A stretch of 64,000 nucleotides of DNA. Origin: Antedon bifida. Lineage: Eukaryota; Echinodermata; Crinoidea; Comatulida; Antedonidae. A program made the position numbers and the translations under genes. Shown in pieces: positions 1-11,543 of the stretch. How positions within the stretch are numbered: the stretch's first letter is position 1; each line of letters begins with the position of its first letter. Where the stretch lies: NCBI GenBank assembly GCA_963402885.1, contig OY727096.1, forward strand, positions 33,833,820-33,897,819, given 5' to 3'. Below the pieces are notes generated by a model that saw only the letters and a program-made list of their open reading frames with translations, searched no databases and was not told the origin of the DNA.

Positions 1-261
1 TCAATTATTCTCACAGATTCTACTGGGAATCATTAGTCATCCATTTTTGGATGAATGCTGTGCTGTTCACTGTCCATAAATATTGTATGCATAAACCAAT
101 GGCTTCCTTCCTTTTGCTAGATTCATTGTACAGATACTCCATTTTGATTGGCATTTTTTCCCCTATATTATATAACTAGTACCGTATTTGATTTGATTTT
201 ATTCGGTTTTAACAATAAGATTACAAGATAATATGAATACAAACAATTTACAAGCAAATAT

Positions 262-335
262 CCTCTGGTATAATCCCAGTCCCTAGAACACGAAATTGGT
301 CAACTTTGAGGGTGGAGCTATACCCAGAGGAAACC
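262..335. mobile_element. Small foldback element, family C
   Basis: An inverted-repeat element of about 74 bp begins CCTCTGGTATAATCCCA and ends GAGCTATACCCAGAGG, so the two ends are reverse complements with few mismatches. A second copy in reverse orientation lies at 14029-14100. Sharing both ends and the internal CCCTAGAACA segment shows a dispersed miniature family. No coding capacity. Confidence 0.6.
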
Positions 336-1540
336 CTGGTTCAGGAAAAAAATGATTGGTAAGCATTTCTTATAAAAACTCAAATTTCAATACTGGGACT
401 ATACCCATGAGGGATATGCCTGTTTGTGGCAAAAACCTATTCCTCTGTAGTTTTCTAAATGTTTTAAACCAAAACACAGTACTACACGTCATATATATAC
501 AAGAGTTGTGTAGTGTCTTTAAAATAAAAAAACCATTCTCAAAATTGATAACGTTGGGGAGAGGTCATGTAACAATACATTTAATAATTAGTTTGGTTGT
601 TTTCTGTATAAATATGTTATATGATCAGAATTAAACATCTAACCACCAATACAGGAAATATTCATGAATAATATGAGTAAGTTGGTTAATACAGTATTTA
701 CTTGCTGACATAAACATATTTCTAAAAAATTCTCAATGATTTCCTGAAAACAATATCATGAATCGTTATGGTTTATTATTAAATTCTATTTAATCAGTTA
801 CTACTAAACGAATACTGTATGATTATAAAAGATATTGTTACATTTATTACATGCAGACTAGCAAACTACTTGGAAATACTAAGGCAGCAGAAAAAAAAAC
901 AACAAAGGAATGATATGTGAGATTATGTTGATGCGTACTAGACAAATGACAATAAAATGTAATCTCTTGAAACTCCTCATACATTACTTGAGCAATCCCA
1001 GTTGATTTGTAAGATGATCTTAGATGAATAAATTCAATATTATGTAATCAGTACAATATGAATAATATATGTATTTTGGTAATTACGTATTCAAGACATC
1101 ATGAATAATGCATGAGGAGAGATGAAATGTTGATGATATTTTCTGTGTCGCAGTTGTGACGATTATAAAAAGTGAGGAATATAATGTTACAATGATGATG
1201 ATGGTAGAGGGAGGCTTGTATGGATTCTCCTGTTATTAGGTATTTTATATAAAGAAAATGGTAAACGTGTATAGATGATGAAATAATTGAATTATGCTGT
1301 TTGCAAATTAAGACAATGTCACACTTTCAATCATGACTACAAGCTATGGCCCAACATTTCTCTTCCAACATAAATATTTAAAAACTGCCGACCAACAACA
1401 ACCTAGATATATTAATTATTAATTGATTATTTTTATTGATTCACCGGACACCAAGCTAAAGAGTGAATTTTAAAAAGTGGTTCTGGTTCTTCAGCAGTTG
1501 TATTTTCTAGCACAACCATTATTATATACACAACTAAAAA

Positions 1541-1723
1541 CCTAATACAGTAGGCCATGGTTTGTCATTGTTTGACGTTGGTTATTGTTTGACGTTGGTT
1601 GATCTCTGTATGCCAATAGATGCACTTTGTGAAAGCATAAACCTAATACAGTAGGCCATGGTTTGTCATGGTTTGACGTTGGTTGATCTCTGTATGCCAA
1701 TAGATGCACTTTGTGAAAGCATA
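1541..1723. repeat. Direct duplication of about 82-100 bp
   Basis: Two adjacent copies begin CCTAATACAGTAGGCCATGG at 1541 and 1642. The first copy also carries a small internal repeat of TTGTTTGACGTTGGTT, which makes it longer. It lies in the presumed intron ahead of the first visible tweety exon. Confidence 0.8.
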
Positions 1724-1848
1724 AAAGTCATATTTTTAAAAACTCTACTCTGTGACCTCCTACGCATTCTTTCATCATGTTGTATGAAGGTTGTATATAG
1801 TAAACCCATTTTTCCTCTGTTATTAAATTCATTGTTTTTTTATTTTAG

Positions 1849-4800
1849 GAAATTATGAATGAACTTGACAAAACATTCCAGTCAACAAGTTTGCAGCTTC
1901 AAAACCTGGTTGCTAGCGTCAACTGCAACACATTAAAAACAGACTATGTGATCGGTCTGTACTCTATGTGCTATGATACAATGTAAGTCATTCAACTCAA
2001 CAACATTTTTGAACTTCAATTGTTTATTTTCCAATGCAAATTTAGAAAAATAACTGACTCTAGTTAAATGTCAACTTTTTATTTACATGCTACAGACTAA
2101 TAAAAATCACTCTTAAATCATCAGGTTCTAGCATTTACTGTTACTGTTCTTGTAGCCGTCTTCTTCTGAAGACACATGGCTGTCATTGACAGATACTTAG
2201 TTGACTTCACTGCTGGTGTACTTGAGATCTACGTTTATACCATGCTATACACTTTTATTTTAAATACAGTATTCCGATACAATCTTTAATTTTAATGTTC
2301 TATTTCATTCTTTGTTCAACAGTACTGGTATCAGTTTCATGATGATAGGCTCAATCTTATCTGGTATCTTCTTCACAGTTCTCATTTCCTCCTGTACTTT
2401 GCCAATCATTGCAAAAAGGTAAGTATATGAAACTAAATGATAATCTAAAGCTATGTCCACACTCTCAAATTTTATGTGACGAAAAAATGTGATGTGCCCA
2501 TATATAGACATATGATGTCATCACTACCATATTTGGGCACATCACACTTTTTTGTCAAACTAGTTTGATAGTGTGAACTCATTATTACCTCAATGTTTTA
2601 GTGATTAGTGTTTTCATTTCATTTATTAACATTTATTAACATATCAGCAAATTGTATTAATAACAAATTATAAAAAAAAGATCTGAAAAGAAAAATAAAG
2701 AAATCTATGCACACTTTGATCAATAATAGCTCTGATTGTCTTGTTAAGTATTCAGTGTTGATGATGATTAATTGATATGTTTGTGTAATTTATAGGAAAG
2801 CTGATTATGAAGTAGATAGAGAGGATCCATTCTTGCCGCCAGATAATCCAAGTGCCACGCTTGAACGATTTAGTCGTCGCAATGACCCTTCTAGGTCACC
2901 ACAGCGTCAATCAGGTCTAGGGTCACCGACTATACCAGATTATAACAGGTAAACAGTTTTAGAACATTAATTCAGAATTTTAATTAAAAATAACTTTCTA
3001 AATGTTGTTTGCTGTCCCAGTTAGAATCAGTAAAATCAGATTTCTGTCATAGATTTTGATTGATTTTTACAGAGATCCTAGCTTTGCAGCAAGCAGTGTA
3101 GCATACAATCAAGATTATAGGTACGAGGATGACCCTTTGATACGAAGACATGGTCACGACTCGCCACCGCCATCTGTAAGTATACACTGACCTCTAACAC
3201 TAATATTAGATAGAACCAATACAACACCTAATACTGCAGTAGTATTCTGATTGCATATTAATACTTATAAATAAACAAGTTCTTTTTATCTTGCTTCAAT
3301 GCTATTTTGCTTATTGGCTTTTCTCCTTCTACATCCCTATGTACTCTATCAGTATGCGTATATGTGAAGACGACGGGTAAGTGCTACAAAAGAAACATCT
3401 GTTGCCTGGAAATTCCCATCATTCTCCACAGAAATTGCAGGAGATTTTTTAGATTGTTGAGTAGCCTAGTGCTAATAAGTTGTTTACACCTAGCCTAGTG
3501 CTACATATCTTTAGCCCTTTAATAACTGCATTTTTTGCTTTACCATTCTGTATGTTGTGCAGTTTGTTGCGTTTAATCACATGACAATGTACATTATGAC
3601 AACATTCAATTGCAACATTTACACATTCTATTGAATGTATTCAAGCGTTACAATCTGCACATGCTCAGTAATACTTGCTACTATTGCAAACTATTCTTTT
3701 TCCAGAAATGATTAATGAGTGGATTCCATATATATTGTTCTGTTTGGTACCTTCGTACTTTAATGTTTTATGGGTGGTTTTAACGCTATACCTTGCTAAA
3801 TTTCTTTTAGCCTTTCTTTTTAAACCAATGGTGGATATAATAGCCCTTTCTGGTTTAATGAGGTTCAATAATTCTTGGGTCATCTGTCTGCCTGTTGTTT
3901 GGTTTTGCATTTTTAAGTTTTTGGATTTATACTTGATAGGCCTGTCAATAATAATATTGCTATCACTCTACTGTATATATTTACAAAAATATGTTTTATA
4001 TAATATGAATAATTTATTGATGCCATGGGTGGTTATAAACTTACTTTATTTCCATTTAATACATAAAAAGTAATGTTTTATCTGGCAAAATTGATGATTA
4101 TTTGTTGGGGGTTTTTTTTATATTTGTTATTTATTTGTGAATTGTTAGCACTAAACACCAAATATAACACATTCATTTGTTAGCATTTTAACCAATCATA
4201 TTCAATGTTTCATAATGTACTTACTACTATACTTATAATACACTGCATAACCCACTGTGTGTCCACAGCTATTTCAAGAGTATATTGGTATAGATAATTA
4301 CTATTTTTTCTGACTTGGATGAAACTAAAAGTAATATACTCATTCAATTAAGTGCCGACATTGTTTCTATTTAGCACTGTTGCGAAATTATTTGAGTTAT
4401 GAATTGCAAAATCAATTTTGAAACATTACATTAAAATATTTCTGTGAGATTAAATATGGTAATAAAATAAATTTAATGTTCTTTCTTTTCTTCAAAATAT
4501 AATTCAGTTAAAAAACAACTAAAACCTTTATCTAATGAGCATTATATCTACCAAACTGAAAATGAAAATATTTTATGATCCCAGCCTGTTTAAAATCCTT
4601 GTGCTCAAAATTAACAATTTAACACAACAGAAGACATTTTGTAATACAGTTGTAAGTTCCCATTCAATTTGCAGTATTTTTACATCCATTTAGATCTTTA
4701 TACAGAATACTGTAATATTCAGGAATAATGGTACACATAATCAAATCCAATTTTAACCTAAAAACATAAATTTAAATATTTACTCAAAAAATCAGGGTAC

Positions 4801-6264
4801 AATTGAAATTATTTCACATAATTGATTGATTTATGTTCCCCACAATAGCCTTCCATCCAATTAGCCAATAGGAAACCCTGTTATATCCACCACTGGTTGT
4901 TGTTACTATCCTTTTACTATCCTGTATGGTGATTGGTGCTTTTACATATTTTGCCATTACAGTATACCTTGGCAATGTCTGGTCGTTCTCGAAATCAAGA
5001 TTCTGGTTGAGGGTGCCCTACCGACTGGCCGCCGCCGCTGATCTGCAAACAAAAGTCGAAATTCTTGCCGCTCATTTCTGGACTGAATATTATGCTGTGG
5101 ATTGGATTAAGCAATCTCTACTTTTGAACTTTGACATTTTCCACCAATTATAAAAAAAAATGAATTATGTAATAATTATAAATGCTAAATTTTATCAAAT
5201 AAGATTTTTATGGATTAAATTTATTAATTGGTGGTATATAAACAATGTCATATATGTTAAAGAAGAATGTAATTATATTTTAAGGGGTGTTGTGTTACCC
5301 TCTTATTGTAAAATGCATCCTTTGTATATATCTGTTGTGTGTCTTTCATTTGTTGTAGTAACCTCATCCACATTTCATAGTATAGCACTATATTTCTGTA
5401 TTGATGTGGGTATAGAATCTTGTAATGACATCTCCCCTACCCCCACTTTTATTAGGGGAGGGGGATACCTGCATCAAAATAGAATTAAACGTATATAGCA
5501 TGTACAGTATTGCATTCTTGTGTGATTATATACTTTGTTGTACAGCTAATATCTGTATCATTTTATAATACATTATTGTAAATCTGTTATCGTAGCTTTC
5601 ATAGAATAAGCAAGATTTATTATTTTGCCATGTTTATGGTACCGTCGACAGGTACATTATAGAAATCACATTCGTAATTCAGTTCCCAAGAAGCAATGAA
5701 TAAATTCAAAATTCTGAAAAAGAGTCCTTTATTAATTCTATTCTAAAATAGATATATTAAGTCTTATAATCTGTTGAACATAGAATTAGATGCAAAAATT
5801 AATGAACGTGAAGATGAACGATAAAAGATTTACATATGTATTACAATATTGTTAAATAATTAAAACACACGTTATGTATTTGTTAAATATTTTTATACGA
5901 TATATGGTAAATATGTATTACTAATATTAACATAAAATCTTATTTAACTGGTAGAATATTTTATATAATGTTTTATTTAGCATAAAATAGTTTAAAGAAC
6001 TGAGCTATTTTTAAAATATGTACCTTTAAATATGATAGTTTTAGGCCATAGAAATCATCCGTCATTGTTAACATTCTCATTTCACTAATCAACTTGTGTG
6101 TTGTCTACATTGTTTACTTTTTTCAGTACAATATTGCTGTAACTAGGCAATCAAGTGTGGAGTTAGGACACCATAACCAATCCAGAGAATCTGTTAACAA
6201 TCCGTCATACATACAACATCTTGGCCAAGGCGATGGTGCTGTGCAGAGAGCACTAATATATTAA
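1849..6264 (+). CDS. Tweety-family (TTYH) protein, C-terminal part
   Basis: Tweety proteins are plasma-membrane proteins linked to volume-regulated or calcium-linked anion currents. Five exons are visible: 1849-1982, 2323-2418, 2796-2948, 3073-3175 and 6127-6264, encoding the last 207 residues in one frame. The first encodes the end of the extracellular region, with NCNTLKTDY and a Cys in YSMCYDTM as in tweety homologues. The second encodes the last membrane helix (ISFMMIGSILSGIFF...). The third begins with a basic/acidic stretch (KRKADYEVDREDPF), followed by a Ser/Pro-rich cytoplasmic tail. The fourth ends in SPPPS; with the Tyr opening the last exon it makes a PPSY (PPxY) motif, the type bound by Nedd4-family WW domains. 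Earlier exons lie left of the window. A second possible terminal exon at 4963 also supplies the Tyr. Polyadenylation signals follow at 6746. Confidence 0.88.
2448..2578. mobile_element. Foldback MITE-like element, family A, copy 1
   Basis: A near-palindromic element of about 130 bp in a tweety intron. One arm reads GTCCACACTCTCAAA...GTGATGTGCCCATATA; the other reads TATTTGGGCACATCACA...AAACTAGTTTGATAGTGTG. Five related copies occur at 22377, 26118, 46352, 50578 and 62922. There is no coding capacity, so it would be non-autonomous. Confidence 0.75.
3353..3375 (+). other. Possible 23-nt cassette exon of the tweety gene
   Basis: A long pyrimidine tract (about 3307-3350) leads to CAG at 3350-3352. 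It is followed by 23 nt and a consensus donor GTAAGT at 3376. Joined to the exon ending at 3175 it would read Tyr-Ala-Tyr-Met-stop, again completing PPSY but truncating the tail. It may be a chance pair of good splice sites; no transcript evidence is available here. Confidence 0.3.
3376..4962. other. Tweety intron, no further features seen
   Basis: AT-rich intron sequence between the exon ending at 3175 and the possible alternative exon at 4963. A 132-codon open frame at 3675-4073 is Leu/Ile/Phe-rich because of base composition and matches no family I know. No repeat or RNA gene was recognised. Confidence 0.5.
4963..5704 (+). other. Possible alternative last exon of the tweety gene
   Basis: An acceptor (TTTTGCCATTACAG) precedes 4963. 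Joined in phase to the exon ending at 3175, the sequence gives 15 codons, YTLAMSGRSRNQDSG, then TGA at 5008-5010. The Tyr again completes PPSY. An AATAAA at 5699-5704 could end this shorter transcript. The constitutive alternative is the exon at 6127-6264. The call rests on splice signal, frame and motif conservation only. Confidence 0.45.
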
Positions 6265-6745
6265 TATATATACTTAGATAAACTAGTATAGGCTATGTTT
6301 TTCACTCATGATGGAGAGCCATCACTCAATTGTTAAAAAACAATTTGTTTCACTAAAGAGGTTATATAATTAACTAGAGAGTTTTTTAATATTGCTAATT
6401 ATAGATTAAATTATATTAAACTGTAAAATCAATTTAATTATTGACACAATAAACTCTCTGTTTAATTATCCATAGCCAAGATTGTATGATCAATCCACAC
6501 ACTAAGTTTACTTAAGTTCCTAACAATGTTGTGTCCAATAATTCCATTTTTTATTGTTACTTCATATTTTGTACTAACAGTGGTTTTTTAAAAGTGAAAG
6601 AGTGATTTATTTAGTTTTAAATTTTTATATAGGGACCAGATAAAATATGTATAGTATGGATTAAAATAATTTAGCATTTACTTTCATTCATTCATGTGTT
6701 TTGTACATACTTGCTCACCTGTTTATGGCATATTCGTGAATTTTT

Positions 6746-6751
6746 AATAAA
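6746..6751 (+). promoter_or_regulatory. Polyadenylation signal of the tweety gene
   Basis: AATAAA lies 482 bp past the stop codon at 6262-6264. Another AATAAA-like site near 6448 could give a shorter 3' UTR. Confidence 0.6.
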
Positions 6752-7002
6752 GTTTCTATTTACAATCTTTGATTAAACTAACTTCTAAAATCTAATTTTA
6801 TGTGTTTTAAGTCATTAATCTTAATTGTATATTTTAAATCAAATTGTTTAAATTCATTTAAAATCACTTTTTTGTGATTTTAATAATAACAAATAACATT
6901 GTTCTTACACATGAGTACGGGAATTACTTTGTAATTGAGTGTCGCTGTCATAATATTGTAAATGTGTCAAAGGGTAATGTTGGCCTTCCATATTTTTTTG
7001 TG

Positions 7003-7133
7003 AGAGGGGAAGGGTGAAGGGGAAGGGTGTTGGATTGAAGGGGGTGGGTGTTGGATTGAAGGGGAAGGGTGTTGGATTGAAGGGGTGGGTGTTGGATTGA
7101 AGGGGTGGGTGTTGGATTGAAGGGGGTGGGCAC
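7003..7133. repeat. G-rich minisatellite, about 20-bp unit
   Basis: About six copies of a unit containing GTGTTGGATTGAAGGGG, with variable G runs between copies. The strand is strongly G-rich, so open frames on the other strand (Asn/Pro/Thr-rich) are by-products of the repeat. Confidence 0.9.
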
Positions 7134-7794
7134 ACATTAATTGACCTCTCTTGACCTCTCCTACCAACACTTCCCGTACCTATGTAGCATTTCTAAATAA
7201 CAACTGTACAGAAGATAGTATTTAATGTTTACATTAATTGTCATACATAATTGTATACCATGTTATTAACTTTAAGCAACTCTAAAATTATCCTGGAGTT
7301 ATTATTATCCTTGAAATAATTGCACCTGGTAGTGTTTCTTAGCAGTGATTAAACAGGGCCGTAGCAAGTACGGTTGGTTTCACAGAGGCCTTTGACAACT
7401 CGGTAGCTTAAACAGAGATTGTTCCCTTTTCTTGCGAAAACTGCACCATATATCTTGTGGCTACTGTACATCACTGTTAAATACTTTGAACTTCACTGTC
7501 TGTTTGGATTTTTGTTAGTAGAAGCTATACGTTTTCTCTTACTCTGAACCGCCACCTAGCTTGGAGTCGCCCTTCAGAAAGTTTATCTGAGAGTCTACCA
7601 TTTAGATAAGTAACCACCAATCACAATGTCGCATCTTAGAAAGTTGATTCTACGATTTACTGTGGTACTGTAACCAGCCGTTGCGATGCTGCCCCTCAGA
7701 AAGCCACCTTCATCCTAACTTCATATCTAAGTGTAATACTTTCCACGTTATCAACTTGAACAAAGCTTTGTTGGTATTGTGTTTCAGAGTACAG
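7134..7794. other. Intergenic, nothing recognised
   Basis: Unique-looking sequence between two minisatellites. I see no coding exon, RNA gene or clear element. It lies between the convergent tweety and MKK3/6 genes. Confidence 0.5.
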
Positions 7795-8012
7795 AGTGCT
7801 ATAGCATGGTACTTAAGATTATCAATCGCTATAGCATGGTGCTTCAGGCTACCAAATGCTATAGCATGGTGCTTCAGGCTACCAAATGCTATAGCATGGT
7901 GCTTCAGGCTACCAAATGCTATAGCATGGTGTTTACCAAATGGTATAGCATTGTGCTTCAGGCTACAGAGTGCTATAGCATGGTGCTTTAGACTACCAAG
8001 TGCTATTAGCAT
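7795..8012. repeat. 30-bp minisatellite
   Basis: About seven copies of a 30-bp unit containing GCTATAGCATGGTGCTTCAG. The period is a multiple of three, so several frames on both strands stay open (129 codons on +, 125 on -). No protein family is recognisable, so I treat them as repeat artefacts. Confidence 0.9.
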
Positions 8013-8673
8013 GGTGCTTATATCTATCTTGGTCACTTTAGCCGGTGTCTCGGTCACTTTGACTAAATGAAGTCCAGTGAGATCCATGTCGAAGTGATGT
8101 TTTGATCACCAAAAATTAACTTTTCCGAAATGTTTTGTACTTTTTTCTCTTCTTCAATAGGCTGTAGATTAGATTGAATATTTAGTCAGCTTAATTCAGT
8201 GTTCAAAACATTGTCTCATTTGCATATGGTTTGTGATTGGCTGCCAAGCAGAATTTATGTGTACAGTATTTGTATTTATTGTGAGCTCAAAAGAAAGTTC
8301 TTACATTTGGTCAAGGAATTCTGTTTTTGTTGTGACAATTTGTTTTGTGATAAAAATATAGAGGTCGACAACAAATGCTGTTTGCCAATTAGGTTTAAAT
8401 ATCAGTTAGTTGTGGCCTACCTATGATTGCTTTTACTCCCATGTTTATCAGAAGAAAGAGGATGTACGTTTGTCTTTCATTTTAACTTTTTTCCAAGGAC
8501 CATTACTTAACATTACATTTTCCGTACTACAGAAATTATATAAGTAAAGTAATAACAGTGTTTGCATGTAAATATAAAGTTATTTTATATCATCTATGCT
8601 GAATTACAAACAAATTTTAAACCTGTTTCAAAATAAAATTATTAGGGATCTCTACTTTTATTTACATTGTATA

Positions 8674-9536
8674 AAAATGGGTTAGGAGGTTATACTGTTA
8701 TGGGTAGAGGGTGGGATCAAGATTGGAATTGATATAAACTGGTTAATACATACTGTATATGCCCCATACAGATGAATGTTATAAACTGGTTAATACATAC
8801 TGTATATGCCCCATACACATGAATGGGTTAGGAGGTTATACTGTTATGGGTAGAGGGTGGGATCAAGATTGGAATTTATATAAACTGGTTAATACATACT
8901 GTATATGCCCCATACAGATGAATGTTATAAACTGGTTAATACATACTGTATATGCCCCATACAGATGAATGTTATAAACTGGTTAATACATACTGTATAT
9001 GCCCCATACAGATGAATGTTATAAACTGGTTAATACATACTGTATATGCCCCATACAGATGAATGTTATAAACTGGTTAATACATACTGTATATGCCCCA
9101 TACAGATGAATGTTATAAACTGGTTAATACATACTGTATATGCCCCATACAGATGAATGTTATAAACTGGTTAATACATACTGTATATGCCCCCATACAC
9201 ATGAATGTTATAAACTGGTTAATACATACTGTATATGCCCCATACACATGAATGTTATAAACTGGTTAATACATACTGTATATGCCCCATACAGATGAAT
9301 GTTATAAACTGGTTAATACATACTGTATATGCCCCATACAGATGAATGTTATAAACTGGTTAATACATACTGTATATGCCCCATACAGATGAATGTTATA
9401 AACTGGTTAATACATACTGTATATGCCCCATACAGATGAATGTTATAAACTGGTTAATACATACTGTATATGCCCCATACAGATGAATGTTATAAACTGG
9501 TTAATACATACTGTATATGCCCCATACAGATGAATG
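8674..9536. repeat. 47-bp tandem array, about 16 copies
   Basis: The unit contains ATAAACTGGTTAATACATAC followed by TGTATATGCCCCATACAGATGA (split here for length). Copies are nearly identical from about 8883 to 9532. A 50-bp segment with GTTATGGGTAGAGGGTGGGA occurs at 8690 and again at about 8833, so the array start was itself duplicated. Such homogeneity implies recent expansion. Confidence 0.93.
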
Positions 9537-9984
9537 TACAGCTTCCACAGCATTTATATAGAGAGTGGGATCTTATCTCAATGGTCCTTAACTAACATAA
9601 AACATTTGTTTAATGGTATACTTTTAAATAGTCTACTGAATGTCCAGTGCAGATTATGTAAATACAAAGTGCATTTGTTTTTAGTTTGGTAAAATAAATC
9701 ATTCATAACTTGTAGTTTGGTAAATGGAATATTCCAAAATTTACTGTTAAAATGATGGAATAAAATTGCTAAAAGTATTGGTTTTGCTTTTCTGGTTTTT
9801 ATTTGATGAAATGTAGGTCAATAGATCATGCCTAGGGGTTGTGTGTTGAGGAGTTTATTTGGGGATTAAAACAGGAGAACCCAAATGTTACTTGCTTGAT
9901 ACTTTCTTGATGTTAATGGGTCGGTTAAAAAGCTAAATTGCTATATGACCCTTCCTTTTCCTTCTTCTTTGTCACTACTATAAT

Positions 9985-10293
9985 TGTTGAATAATAATAA
10001 TATCTTGGATATTATTATTATAATGTTGTGAAACCTCTAAGCGCTAAACATTATTACCCCAGTCATTTTTTTTGGATCAAACACGTATGGAAACATGCTC
10101 CCATAATGCAGCTTGTAATCAGCGCAAAGTTGTGGCTAACAGGTTTTCCATTTATTCACCTGGGTGGAGAGAGTAAGTACTGTAAGTAAAGTATCTTGCC
10201 TAAGGATACAAGCAATGCGGCGAGAGTTGGATTCGAACCTCGATCTCATGATCAGTAGTCAAATGTCCAACACACTGTGCCATACGCCCTTAC
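9985..10293 (-). mobile_element. tRNA-derived SINE
   Basis: Read on the minus strand, it starts near 10293 with a tRNA-like head: a box A-like TGGCACAGTGTGTTGG and a box B GGTTCGAATCC about 40 bp later. A non-tRNA body follows, and the element ends in an ATT/TAA-rich stretch near 9985-10015. No anticodon arm I would trust is visible, so it is a retroposon relic rather than a tRNA gene. Confidence 0.6.
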
Positions 10294-11491
10294 AATAGAC
10301 GTTTGCGGGTTCCGGGTACCATGTTATTTTCAATTTATCAATCTTTTATACGCCTAAGGGGTCACTTCATGCAAGGTAATTTAACCTTTTCTCTCTCTCC
10401 CATTCTCAACTTTCTCGTTGTATCTATAAGAATTAGATCCCAGCAACTGTAGTCTTGTGTACGTTAATAAACACTTGACTCAAAGTCAGAGGACTGCAAA
10501 TCTCACTTATTTTTTAGGTTGGTTGGTATCATCTAGGTCAGCCGTTGGCTTCCTGTACGTCTCGTTATAAATATTAATTTCAAAACAGGGTGAAGTCTGA
10601 TTCTTCAGAGGTAAGTGTCGTCTTTTATCCAATTTTTGACAGTAAATTACACAAACATCAGATAGAGGTATCCTAAATTAATGTTTAATGTCTTAAATCA
10701 TATTCTTACTCTATACAATTAATTCATTTAAGTTGTTTGGTTCTGTTCTATCCTGCAAGTAAAACTACATTTGAAGGCTAAATTAGATGCTCTCATTCAT
10801 ATATTCAAAATACCTGTACTACATTACTATTAATCTTTAACAACCTGGACATACTTAATATAGGATTTATCAGTAACTTAGACAGTCATCACACACAATG
10901 CTTTCTTCTGACATAATTTATAGTAACTTGGGGAGCTCACTCACGCGCACACACAACATCCACCCATTATTGAAAAGAACAACCATACAGTGACGTCCAC
11001 ACAATAACACACTATATTGTAATTATATAAAGAGCAAAAGTGTGCTGAAAATATACAATGATAAAGAAAGTTTGATTTATAAAACAGTACAGCAAACTTT
11101 TACAATTTGTTACGTTTAATTATAAGCCATGATCATACATAAACCTTATGCTTAAAAGTTAATTATATCAATATTATTTTCATCTAAAGTAAACAAAATT
11201 AATTGGACAATATCAAACTAAATATAAAATGTCAACATTTTTTAAAAGATGTGCCCTGAACTTTCTTTCTCAATTCTACAGTAAAATAAACATTATTATA
11301 CTTAAATATCTAAAACCTACAGTTATTTAGTGATACTTTTTAAAATATATAATACTCTAGTTGAGAATGACCTCTAGTTGAGAATGACCTGTGTGTAGTT
11401 TATTTTGTCCAATTGCAAACTATGTACTGTTTTATTATAATACTTCAGTACTAGGTTACTAAAATAGTATCGTACATTTTGTTTTTATCAG
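10294..11491. other. Intergenic gap before MKK3/6, nothing recognised
   Basis: AT-rich DNA between the SINE and the 3' end of the MKK3/6 gene. Part of it should be the MKK3/6 3' UTR, since that gene runs leftwards and stops at 11531. No exon or RNA gene seen. Confidence 0.5.
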
Positions 11492-11543
11492 GTGTTAGCT
11501 AGACTCACGAGTCCAGAGTGTTAGCTAGACTCACGAGTCCAGA
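11492..11543. repeat. 26-bp direct duplication over the MKK3/6 stop codon
   Basis: GTGTTAGCTAGACTCACGAG plus TCCAGA occurs twice back to back (11492-11517 and 11518-11543). The right-hand copy contains the last codons and the TGA of the kinase gene. The left-hand copy lies in the 3' UTR. Confidence 0.9.

Larger units (their letters stand above)
1..1848. other. Probable intron of the tweety gene, no exon seen
   Basis: The first exon I can recognise starts at 1849 and continues a protein whose N-terminal four membrane segments are missing, so this stretch is most simply an intron with the earlier exons left of the window. It is AT-rich. It holds a small foldback element (262-335), a tail-like stretch near 180-260 and an imperfect direct duplication (1541-1723). 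Short open frames at 356-634 and 1658-1858 have no family resemblance and look like chance. Confidence 0.6.

Noticed and set aside
3675-4073. 132-codon hydrophobic frame as a membrane protein gene
   Set aside because: It lies in a tweety intron, is rich in Leu/Ile/Phe because of AT content, and shows no family motif.
7681-8087. Long frames on both strands
   Set aside because: The 30-bp period keeps frames open on both strands; the peptides are repeats of the unit.
8674-9536. Regularly repeated units suggesting a CRISPR array
   Set aside because: There are no variable spacers; the 47-bp units are contiguous and almost identical, in an animal genome.
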